This document shows, in pieces, positions 1 through 5,041 of a DNA stretch of 6,520 nucleotides (positions are counted from its first letter, which is position 1; each line of letters starts with the position of its first letter). Source of the DNA: Sphingomonadaceae bacterium. GTDB lineage: Bacteria; Pseudomonadota; Alphaproteobacteria; Sphingomonadales; Sphingomonadaceae. Where the stretch lies: NCBI GenBank assembly GCA_019245455.1, contig JAFARM010000020.1, positions 1 to 6,520 on the forward strand. Reading direction: 5' to 3'. The notes under the pieces were generated by a model. It searched no databases. It worked only from the letters and a program-made list of their open reading frames with translations, and was not told where the DNA came from. The translations under genes and the position numbers were made by a program.

Positions 1-321
1 GGCGAGCTTCAGGACGCGGCGGACGATGTCGTTGTGGCGCGGCGGCCAGTACCAGCCACGCTTCAGCCGCCAGCCGTCGATGATATCGCCGACGAGGTAC
101 AAGGTCTCGGGCTGGATCGACTTCAGGAAGTCGAGCAGCAGGTCGGCATTGCAGCCGCTCGTGCCGAGATGCGTGTCGGAGATCCAGACGGTGCGGTAGC
201 GCAGCTTGCGCTTGGGCAGGCCGTCGTCATCGTCGCCGCCCCACCCGGAGGCCGGCACGGCGGCGCGGGCGGCAGCGACGGAAGGGAAGCCGGCCAGCGC
301 GGTCAGGGGTTGGGTGGCCAT
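1..321 (-). CDS. Metallophosphoesterase, UDP-2,3-diacylglucosamine diphosphatase-like (N-terminal part, cut by window edge)
   Basis: The first 107 codons of a minus-strand gene are visible; the rest lies beyond position 1. After an Ala/Asp-rich leader of about 40 residues comes a calcineurin-like core. WISDTHLG (residues 47-53; D49 and H51 are metal ligands) is the first motif, and LVGDIIDGW (76-84; D79 bridges the two metals) is the second. It is followed by WYWPPRHND (90-98). The GNHD and later His motifs must lie outside the window. This spacing and the GDIIDGW wording are typical of the LpxH-like group that cleaves the pyrophosphate of UDP-2,3-diacylglucosamine in lipid A synthesis, but substrate specificity cannot be read from this fragment. 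ATG at 321 has only a weak GGGA-type Shine-Dalgarno. An in-frame GTG at codon 22 would shorten the low-complexity leader. The phosphoesterase fold is secure; the LpxH-type substrate is inference. Confidence 0.9.
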   Translation of the reverse strand, partial: MATQPLTALAGFPSVAAARAAVPASGWGGDDDDGLPKRKLRYRTVWISDTHLGTSGCNADLLLDFLKSIQPETLYLVGDIIDGWRLKRGWYWPPRHNDIVRRVLKLA

Positions 322-460
322 CGCGCACAGTCCCGAGTTAACGCTCTCAACCACTACATCTAGTCTGTGACGCTTTGGCGACACCCGTTTCTTGCGGCAT
401 AGCCATTGGTTCTGGTGCCGGGCAGGGCTGTTACTGGGCGGCAACGATCGGTTCGGCTAC

Positions 461-485
461 GGAACATCCGGGGCAAGCCGCCGTT
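461..485 (+). promoter_or_regulatory. EcfG (general stress response) type promoter
   Basis: GGAAC at 461-465 is followed, after 16 bases, by CGTT at 482-485. This is an exact match to the -35/-10 consensus of the alphaproteobacterial general-stress sigma factor EcfG (GGAAC, N16-17, CGTT). Transcription would start around 490-495, leaving a leader of roughly 40-45 bases before the ATG at 536. It points at the small membrane protein gene. The match is seen directly; sigma-factor use is inferred. The nine fixed bases can occur by chance, but the position just upstream of a small stress-type membrane gene supports it. Confidence 0.6.
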
Positions 486-535
486 GTCCCGGTCAGCCGC
501 GCGGGGCGACCCTGCGCTTTCACGGGAGAAGCCCC

Positions 536-685
536 ATGTGGATCGGAATCGCCGTCGTCCTCATCGTCATCTGGCTGGTCAGCTTCGTCGCGCTGCACGT
601 GTCGAGCGCGCTGATCCACCTGCTGCTGCTGATCGCGCTGATCAGCCTGGTGCTGCACTTCGTCCGCGGGCGGTCGACGGTCTAG
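536..685 (+). CDS. Small membrane protein, Lmo0937/DUF5670-like, 49 aa
   Basis: This tiny protein begins MWIGIAVVLIVIWLVSF and ends with the basic tail HFVRGRSTV. Two hydrophobic stretches (about residues 2-20 and 25-42) are joined by a short HVSSA turn, giving a probable helical hairpin in the inner membrane. The pattern (W near the N-terminus, WL.SF.....HVSSALIHLLLL.A, then a basic RGR end) matches the Lmo0937 family of small bacterial membrane proteins of unknown function. The ATG at 536 is supported by a GGGAGAA Shine-Dalgarno at 524-530. A longer in-frame reading back to 392 would run through the promoter and is not hydrophobic, so it was not used. The gene stands alone: the divergent phosphoesterase starts at 321 and a tRNA follows on the other strand. 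The EcfG-type promoter at 461-485 suggests induction under general stress. Its role is unknown. Confidence 0.8.
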   Translation: MWIGIAVVLIVIWLVSFVALHVSSALIHLLLLIALISLVLHFVRGRSTV

Positions 686-731
686 GCGGCGACAGGAAGG
701 CGGCGACGGGATCGCTGCCGCGGCCCGGCGG

Positions 732-750
732 GCGGCGGCGAACTGTCGGG
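732..750 (+). repeat. Inverted partial copy of the tRNA-Pro anticodon arm
   Basis: These 19 bases repeat, in the opposite orientation, the anticodon-arm and variable-loop region of the tRNA gene next door (808-829). ACTGTC matches first. The copy then lacks three bases (TTC), and the next 13 bases match exactly. Without the gap, 736-750 and 808-822 form a perfect 15-bp inverted repeat with a 57-base interval. In the minus-strand transcript this segment lies about 30 bases past the CCA end, in the tRNA 3' trailer, and is complementary to the anticodon arm. It may be an integration-site remnant or a replication template-switch scar. Confidence 0.7.
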
Positions 751-778
751 AGGCAGGGGCTAAGCGCCTGATTTCCAC

Positions 779-855
779 TGGTCGGGGCGAGAGGATTCGA
801 ACCTCCGGCCCCTGCCTCCCGAAGACAGTGCTCTACCAGGCTGAGCTACGCCCCG
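779..855 (-). tRNA. tRNA-Pro (anticodon CGG)
   Basis: A complete 77-base cloverleaf reads on the minus strand. The acceptor stem is CGGGGCG (855-849) pairing with CGCCCCG (789-783). The D stem is GCTC/GAGC with the loop AGCCTGGTA. The anticodon stem is CTGTC/GGCAG with one G-U pair, and the loop TTCGGGA gives anticodon CGG with G at position 37, as expected for proline. The variable loop is five bases. The T arm is GGAGG-TTCGAAT-CCTCT with one terminal G-U pair. Discriminator A and the CCA end are encoded (782-779). It reads proline codon CCG, which is common in a high-G+C genome. The gene appears monocistronic, with its own promoter at 872-900. Confidence 0.97.
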
Positions 856-871
856 GACAGTGGGAGGCGCG

Positions 872-900
872 GCTATAGCCGCGTCGGCCCACGGGCGCAA
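872..900 (-). promoter_or_regulatory. Sigma-70-type promoter of tRNA-Pro, -10 inside a perfect palindrome
   Basis: On the minus strand, TTGCGC (900-895) and TATAGC (877-872) are separated by exactly 17 bases. This would start transcription near 865, about 10 bases before the mature tRNA 5' end at 855. The -10 region reads GCTATAGC, like the GCTATA-type -10 of alphaproteobacterial housekeeping promoters. It lies in the centre of a perfect 16-bp palindrome, CGCGGCTATAGCCGCG, at 868-883. Spacing and placement fit a short-leader tRNA promoter. The -35 hexamer matches only in part (TTG). Confidence 0.5.
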
Positions 901-922
901 CCGCGGTGTTCCCGCCGATGCC

Positions 923-948
923 GTCATCCTGGCTAACGTCGGCACCCA
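923..948. repeat. Degenerate half copy of the palindromic repeat
   Basis: This 26-base stretch matches positions 959-984 (part of the left arm of the palindromic element) at 21 of 26 bases, in direct orientation and offset by exactly 36 bases. It keeps the GTCATCC start and the ACCCA end, but the inner CCCGGC/GCCGGG hairpin has decayed. It looks like an old, eroded copy of the same repeat unit. Confidence 0.6.
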
Positions 949-955
949 AGCATTT

Positions 956-1035
956 GGTGTCATCCCGGCGAAGGCCGGGACCCATGATCTCGACCATTTG
1001 AGATCATCGGTCCCGGCCTATGCCGGGATGACACC
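956..1035. repeat. Nested palindromic repeat (REP/BIME-like element)
   Basis: Two 36-base arms (956-991 and 1000-1035) are inverted copies of each other at 33 of 36 positions, around an 8-base centre (992-999). Each arm also carries its own perfect hairpin: CCCGGC-GAAG-GCCGGG at 964-979 and CCCGGC-CTAT-GCCGGG at 1012-1027. Two of the three arm mismatches fall in those tetraloops, so the small stems are kept. The core GTCATCCCGGC with GCCGGGACC resembles dispersed intergenic repeats frequent in alphaproteobacteria. It lies 17 bases beyond the stop of the reductase gene, where the transcript could fold into a very stable hairpin and help end transcription or protect the 3' end. There is no T-run for a classical terminator. 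Confidence 0.85.
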
Positions 1036-1052
1036 GTAGCAGGGGCCCGGTA

Positions 1053-2339
1053 CTACCCATGCGCCGCGCGTCGCAGCGCATCCCGCCGCGCGAACTTCTC
1101 GCGTGGCGACGGGTGGGTTGCGGCGGCGCGCTCGGCAGCGTCAATCGCCTGCCAGCCGGCGAAGGTGACGGGCCGGACGCCGCGGTCGTGGAGCAGCGTG
1201 TCGAGCCCCGCCGCGCCCGCCCGGCCGCCCGGCACCGCCTCGGCGACGATGCGCTCGGCGACCTCGATGCCGTCGGGGCGGTTGGTGCCGATCGTCCCGC
1301 TCGGCCCGCGCCGCGCCCAGCCGGTGACGTAGAGCCGGTCCGCCACGCGCCCGCCCTCGTTCCGGAAGCGCCCGCGCTCGGCGTCGAACGGTACGTCGCC
1401 CAGCGGCGCGCTGTAATAGCCGATGGCGGCGACGATCAGCCCGCACTCGATCGTCCGCATGACCCCGGTGCCGACCGCGCGGTCGCCCTCCAGCCGCGTC
1501 CGCTCGACCGTCAGCCGCAGCGCCTCGCCGGCACGCTCGATGCCGCCGGGCCGGCTGAAGAAGTCGAAGGCGATGCTGACCGGCTTCCCCGCCGGCGGCG
1601 CGGCGGCGAAGGCGCGGAGCGATGCCACGACCTTCCGCAGCCCCGGCTCGAGCGCGGCATCGCCGCTCGCGTCGGGCAGGTCGGCGGGGTCGACCCGCGG
1701 CTGCGCCCGCTCGAGGTGGCCGAGCTCGCCCGTCTCCTTGGGCGTGAAGCTCGCCTGGTACGGCCCGCGGCGGCCGACGATGTGGACCTCCCGCACCACG
1801 CTCCCTGCGAGCGCGGTCCGGGCGTGCGCGGCGATGTCGGAGTGCGCCAGCTCGGCCGGCGTCTTGGCGAGGATGCGGGCGCAGTCGATGGCGACGTTGC
1901 CGTTGCCGATCACCGCCACGCCCGGATGCGCCAGCGGCACGGCGAGGTCGGCGAACTCCGGGTGGCCGTTGTACCAGCTGACGAACGCCCCCGAGCCGAG
2001 CACGCCGGGCAGGTCCTCGCCCGCGATGCCGAGCTTGCGGTCGTGCGGCGCGCCGGTCGCCAGCACGACCGCGTCGTAGAGGCCCATCAGCTCCTCGAGC
2101 GTCACCGCCTCGCCGACACAGACGTCCCCGACGAAGCGCACCCCGCCCGCCAGCACCGCGTGATACCGCCGGTCAACCGCCTTGATCGACTGGTGGTCGG
2201 GGGCGACGCCGGCGCGGATCAGGCCGTAGGGCGTCGGCAGCGCGTCGATCATGTCGACCGCGATCCCGACGCGCCGCATCAAGGCCTCGGCGGTGTAGAA
2301 CCCCGCCGGGCCGGCGCCGACGATGGCAACGTTGAGCAT
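1053..2339 (-). CDS. Ferredoxin/adrenodoxin-NADP(+) reductase, FprA type
   Basis: This 428-residue FAD- and NADP-binding flavoprotein belongs to the adrenodoxin reductase/FprA family. These cytosolic enzymes move electrons between NADPH and ferredoxin-type proteins. The FAD-binding dinucleotide fold opens the protein ([14 protein letters not shown], residues 4-17), followed by the family signature [16 protein letters not shown] (34-49). VLATGAP is at 92-98. The NADP-binding motif [15 protein letters not shown] is at 143-157, and the RRGP..ASFT..E block at 190-202. The conserved C-terminal FAD loop is [15 protein letters not shown] (340-354). ATG at 2339 begins right before the first beta strand and has a strong Shine-Dalgarno, so the much longer upstream reading frame through lepA is not used. 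The gene is divergent from lepA. No ferredoxin gene is visible nearby, so the physiological partner is unknown. A palindromic repeat follows its stop. Confidence 0.93.
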   Translation of the reverse strand: MLNVAIVGAGPAGFYTAEALMRRVGIAVDMIDALPTPYGLIRAGVAPDHQSIKAVDRRYHAVLAGGVRFVGDVCVGEAVTLEELMGLYDAVVLATGAPHDRKLGIAGEDLPGVLGSGAFVSWYNGHPEFADLAVPLAHPGVAVIGNGNVAIDCARILAKTPAELAHSDIAAHARTALAGSVVREVHIVGRRGPYQASFTPKETGELGHLERAQPRVDPADLPDASGDAALEPGLRKVVASLRAFAAAPPAGKPVSIAFDFFSRPGGIERAGEALRLTVERTRLEGDRAVGTGVMRTIECGLIVAAIGYYSAPLGDVPFDAERGRFRNEGGRVADRLYVTGWARRGPSGTIGTNRPDGIEVAERIVAEAVPGGRAGAAGLDTLLHDRGVRPVTFAGWQAIDAAERAAATHPSPREKFARRDALRRAAHG

Positions 2340-2411
2340 GGCGACCCTCCCCGGTGCGGCACTGTGGCGGCGGCGGTTCCTTTGGCAACCCCCCTCTGCT
2401 ACGCGCACGGC
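2340..2411. other. Divergent intergenic gap between reductase and lepA
   Basis: Only 72 bases separate the two divergent start codons, so their promoters must lie here, overlap, or extend into the neighbouring coding sequence. On the minus side the reductase Shine-Dalgarno is clear. On the plus side TTGGCA at 2382-2387 could be a -35, but no -10 follows at a proper distance. I see no convincing operator. Confidence 0.5.
2345..2352 (-). promoter_or_regulatory. Ribosome-binding site deciding the reductase start
   Basis: GGGGAGGG on the minus strand lies five bases before the ATG at 2339. It fixes the start of the FprA-type reductase inside a far longer open frame that continues antisense through lepA. 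Confidence 0.7.
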
Positions 2412-4205
2412 ATGACCGCTGCTCTCGATTGCATCCGCAACTTCTCGATCATCGCCCATATCGACCACGGCAAGTCGACGCTCGCCGACCGGCTGATCCA
2501 GGTTACCGGCGGCCTCTCCGCGCGCGAGATGAGCGAGCAGGTGCTCGACAACATGGACATTGAGAAGGAACGCGGCATCACCATCAAGGCGCAGACCGTG
2601 CGCCTCGACTACAACGGCTACGTCCTCAACCTGATGGACACGCCCGGCCACGTCGACTTCGCCTATGAGGTCAGCCGCAGCCTCGCCGCGTGCGAGGGGT
2701 CGCTGCTGGTGGTCGACGCCGCGCAGGGCGTCGAGGCGCAGACGCTGGCCAACGTCTACCAGTCGATCGAGCACGACCACGTCATCGTGCCCGTCATCAA
2801 CAAGGTCGACCTGCCCGCCGCCGAGCCCGACCGCGTCAAGGCGCAGATCGAGGAGGTGATCGGCATCGACACCGCCGATGCCGTCCTGACCAGCGCCAAG
2901 ACGGGGCTCGGCATCGAGGCCGTGCTCGACGCCATCGTCCGCCTGATCCCGCCGCCCAAGGGCGACGCGGCGGCGCCCTTGAAGGCGATGCTCGTCGACA
3001 GCTGGTACGACCCCTACCTCGGCGTCGTCATCCTCGTCCGCGTCGTCGACGGTAGCTTGCGGAAGGGCCAGCAGATCACGTTCATGGCCGCCGGCACGAC
3101 GCACCTCGTCGACCGCGTCGGCTGCTTCCGCCCCAAGATCGAGCAGCTGGACGCGCTCGGCCCCGGCGAGATCGGCTTCATCACCGCCCAGATCAAGGAG
3201 GTCGCGCAGACCAACGTCGGCGACACCATCACCGACGCCAGGCGCCCGACGGCGACGCCGCTGCCGGGGTTCAAGGAGGTGCAGCCGGTCGTCTTCTGCG
3301 GCCTGTTCCCGGTCGATGCCGCCGACTTCGAGAAACTGCGCGATTCGCTCGGCCGGCTGCGGCTGAACGACGCCAGCTTCACCTTCGAGACCGAGAGCAG
3401 CGCGGCGCTCGGCTTCGGCTTCCGCTGCGGCTTCCTCGGCCTCCTCCACCTCGAGATCATCCAGGAACGGCTGAGCCGTGAGTACGACCTCGACCTCATC
3501 ACCACCGCCCCGTCGGTCGTCTACAAGATGCTGCTGCGCGATGGCAGTGCGGTCGAGCTGCACAACCCGGCCGATATGCCCGACCCGTCGACCATCGAGC
3601 TGATCGAGGAGCCGTGGATCGAGGCGACGATCTTCACCCCCGACGAGTATCTCGGCAGCATCCTCAAGCTGTGCCAGGACCGGCGCGGCGTCCAGACCAA
3701 CCTGACCTATGTCGGCGGCCGGGCGCAGGTCGTCTACGAACTGCCGCTGAACGAGGTCGTGTTCGACTTCTACGACCGGCTGAAGTCGATCAGCCGGGGG
3801 TACGCCAGCTTCGACTACCACCAGATCGGCTACCGCGAGGGCGACCTCGTCAAGATGACGATCCTGGTCAATTCCGAACCCGTCGACGCGCTCAGCATGA
3901 TCGTCCACCGCGACGCGGCGGAAGCGCGCGGGCGGCATATGTGCGAGCGGATGAAGGACCTGATCCCCCGCCACCTGTTCAAGATCCCCGTCCAGGCGGC
4001 GATCGGCGGCAAGGTCATCGCGCGGGAAACGATCGCGGCGATGCGCAAGGACGTGACGGCGAAATGCTACGGCGGCGACATCACGCGCAAGAAGAAGCTG
4101 CTCGAGAAGCAGAAGGAGGGGAAGAAGCGGATGCGCCAGTACGGCAGCGTCGACATCCCCCAGGAGGCGTTCATCGCCGCGCTGCGGATGGGGGATGCGA
4201 GTTAG
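2412..4205 (+). CDS. lepA: Elongation factor 4 (LepA), ribosome-associated GTPase
   Basis: The 597-residue protein is full length for LepA/EF4, a translational GTPase that binds the ribosome like EF-G and acts on stalled or back-translocating ribosomes and subunit biogenesis. All G motifs are intact: AHIDHGKST (residues 15-23), RGITI (54-58), DTPGH (76-80), NKVD (130-133) and SAKTG (161-165). Domain II and EF-G-like domains III and V follow, with the [16 protein letters not shown] block at 334-349. The LepA-specific C-terminal domain carries the basic stretch from KCYGGD (551-556) to about residue 575. ATG at 2412 gives the usual short N-terminus (M-9 [20 protein letters not shown]). It lacks a recognisable Shine-Dalgarno, which is odd for a housekeeping gene; no better start exists in frame. 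It is convergent with the VapC toxin gene, 27 bases away. The signal peptidase gene often linked to lepA in other bacteria is not next to it. Confidence 0.99.
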   Translation: MTAALDCIRNFSIIAHIDHGKSTLADRLIQVTGGLSAREMSEQVLDNMDIEKERGITIKAQTVRLDYNGYVLNLMDTPGHVDFAYEVSRSLAACEGSLLVVDAAQGVEAQTLANVYQSIEHDHVIVPVINKVDLPAAEPDRVKAQIEEVIGIDTADAVLTSAKTGLGIEAVLDAIVRLIPPPKGDAAAPLKAMLVDSWYDPYLGVVILVRVVDGSLRKGQQITFMAAGTTHLVDRVGCFRPKIEQLDALGPGEIGFITAQIKEVAQTNVGDTITDARRPTATPLPGFKEVQPVVFCGLFPVDAADFEKLRDSLGRLRLNDASFTFETESSAALGFGFRCGFLGLLHLEIIQERLSREYDLDLITTAPSVVYKMLLRDGSAVELHNPADMPDPSTIELIEEPWIEATIFTPDEYLGSILKLCQDRRGVQTNLTYVGGRAQVVYELPLNEVVFDFYDRLKSISRGYASFDYHQIGYREGDLVKMTILVNSEPVDALSMIVHRDAAEARGRHMCERMKDLIPRHLFKIPVQAAIGGKVIARETIAAMRKDVTAKCYGGDITRKKKLLEKQKEGKKRMRQYGSVDIPQEAFIAALRMGDAS

Positions 4206-4232
4206 AGGCGGCAGCACCCATCGGTTCGGGCG

Positions 4233-4685
4233 TCAGCGAGCAAGTCCAGCCACGGCCGGCCATTCCTCCAGCATGAGTCCCGGAACATCGCGGACGTCAT
4301 CACCGTTGCTGGTGATAAGTGTTAGGTTGTGCACCAACGCCGTCGCCGCAATCATGCGGTCAATGACAACCCGCCGCGAATAGCCGATTTCCGTGACGAT
4401 GCGACGATAGGCCTGCAGCTCGGCATCGGCGAACGGCAGCACCGCCACACCCGTAAGAAGCGTATCGAGTCCCTCATGACGCTTAGCGGTCAGTTCCGGA
4501 AAGCGGTAAACGCCGCCTTCAAGCTCGACGTGGGTGACGATCGACATCGCGGCGACCAATGGCGCAAGGCGCTCGATTGTCGATCGGTCGCCGTCGCGGA
4601 GCGGAATAGCGATGCTGGTGTCGATGAGATATACTCGGTCAGAGGCCGGGACGATCCGGGAACTCGATGGGCTCGCGGACTTCAA
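4233..4685 (-). CDS. vapC: VapC-family PIN-domain toxin (ribonuclease)
   Basis: A PIN-domain protein of about 150 residues, the toxin of a type II toxin-antitoxin pair; VapC toxins are Mg-dependent endoribonucleases that cut tRNA or rRNA. Numbered from the TTG at 4685, the PIN acidic set is present: YLIDTS (D22), THVELEGGV (E54), VIDRMIAATALVHN (D109) and LITSNGDD (D129/D130), ending LMLEEWP. The fold therefore looks active. No ATG or GTG lies before YLIDTS. The only normal starts are TTG at 4694 or 4685, both inside vapB (56- or 47-base overlap). I chose 4685 because GGAG lies just upstream. Translation is probably coupled to vapB. Sampled lines run near 58-63% G+C against 67-77% in neighbours, suggesting acquisition. 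The RNA target is not predictable. Confidence 0.9.
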   Translation of the reverse strand: MKSASPSSSRIVPASDRVYLIDTSIAIPLRDGDRSTIERLAPLVAAMSIVTHVELEGGVYRFPELTAKRHEGLDTLLTGVAVLPFADAELQAYRRIVTEIGYSRRVVIDRMIAATALVHNLTLITSNGDDVRDVPGLMLEEWPAVAGLAR

Positions 4686-4908
4686 TCTCTCCAACCGGGC
4701 CGAGGGCGCGCATCGCGTCGATCATCTTCGTCCATTGTGCTTCCCGCTCGGTTGGGCTCTCGGGAGGCCGCACCGGCATTAGGACGATCTCGACGCCATG
4801 GTCGATCAGCTCGTATTCGGCACCTTCGCTGATGCCGAGCGAATCCGGAAGATGAAGCGCCATCCCGCGATCCGGCAAAAAGACCTTGCTGCGTGTAATC
4901 GCGTTCAT
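4639..4908 (-). CDS. vapB: VapB-type antitoxin, AbrB/SpoVT-like DNA-binding fold
   Basis: An 89-residue protein just upstream of, and overlapping, the VapC toxin. The N-terminal half (ITRSKVFLPDRGMALHLPDSL, about residues 4-24, then GAEYELIDHGVEIVLMP, 29-45) has the beta-strand pattern of an AbrB/SpoVT/MazE swapped-hairpin DNA-binding domain. The C-terminal half (about 46-89, ending EFPDRPGL) is polar and proline-rich, as expected for the tail that wraps and blocks the PIN active site. The ATG at 4908 has a strong AAGGAGT Shine-Dalgarno at 4920-4914; a longer in-frame extension to 4968 lacks this support. VapB normally neutralises VapC and, with it, represses its own operon. The class rests on fold pattern and position more than on a signature motif. 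Confidence 0.85.
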   Translation of the reverse strand: MNAITRSKVFLPDRGMALHLPDSLGISEGAEYELIDHGVEIVLMPVRPPESPTEREAQWTKMIDAMRALGPVGEIEVREPIEFPDRPGL

Positions 4909-5041
4909 CGACCACTCCTTACGTCCACCGCATAGCGTGCTGCGCACCCTTGAACCACCCCCTTGCACATCGCCCCCCGCAGGGTGACATTGCTCGGGAC
5001 GGCGGCGCGCTGCCCCTCAAGCGCCGCCGCGGGAGAAGTTT
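4909..5041. promoter_or_regulatory. Divergent vapB/clpA control region
   Basis: The 133 bases between the two divergent genes must hold both promoters. For vapB, GCTATGCG on the minus strand (TATGCG at 4934-4929) is a plausible -10, but its -35 is poor. A small inverted repeat, GTGC-TGC-GCAC at 4937-4947, lies just beside it, where a VapBC autorepressor could bind. For clpA, CCCTTGAA at 4947-4954 resembles a heat-shock sigma-32 -35 box, although the following -10 (CACATCG near 4966) is weak and close. TTGCAC at 4963 with GACATT 17 bases later is a weak sigma-70 alternative. All are tentative. Confidence 0.3.
5000..5029 (+). promoter_or_regulatory. Hairpin in the clpA 5' leader, abutting the ribosome-binding site
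   Basis: CGGCGGCGC (5000-5008) and GCGCCGCCG (5021-5029) form a perfect nine-base-pair G/C stem with a 12-base loop. The stem ends one base before the GGGAGAAG Shine-Dalgarno at 5031-5038. In the mRNA it would not cover the Shine-Dalgarno itself, but could affect ribosome access or mRNA stability. It has no T-run and is not a terminator. Confidence 0.5.

Noticed and set aside
338..350. TTAAC and TCAAC near the phosphoesterase start as a CtrA cell-cycle regulator site.
   Set aside because: The half sites are not spaced as TTAA-N7-TTAA on either strand.
34..363. A plus-strand frame over the phosphoesterase.
   Set aside because: The minus frame carries the DTH and GDIID metal motifs; the plus frame has no recognisable domain.
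686..731. A G/C-rich segment after the small membrane protein as an intrinsic terminator.
   Set aside because: Only short imperfect stems can be drawn and there is no T-run.
956..1035. CRISPR repeats.
   Set aside because: The units are inverted arms of one palindrome plus one decayed copy, with no regular direct repeats and spacers.
2382..2402. TTGGCA plus TGCTAC as a lepA promoter.
   Set aside because: The two boxes are separated by only 9 bases, far short of the usual 16-18.
1059..2411. A plus-strand in-frame extension upstream of the lepA ATG.
   Set aside because: The extension is the complement of the reductase and has no LepA homology. LepA proteins begin just before [12 protein letters not shown].
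2340..4217. A minus-strand open frame of more than 1000 codons running antisense through lepA and continuous with the reductase.
   Set aside because: Its upstream half is only the complement of lepA, a product of G/C-biased third positions. The reductase has a clear start and Shine-Dalgarno at 2339 and its family fold begins there.
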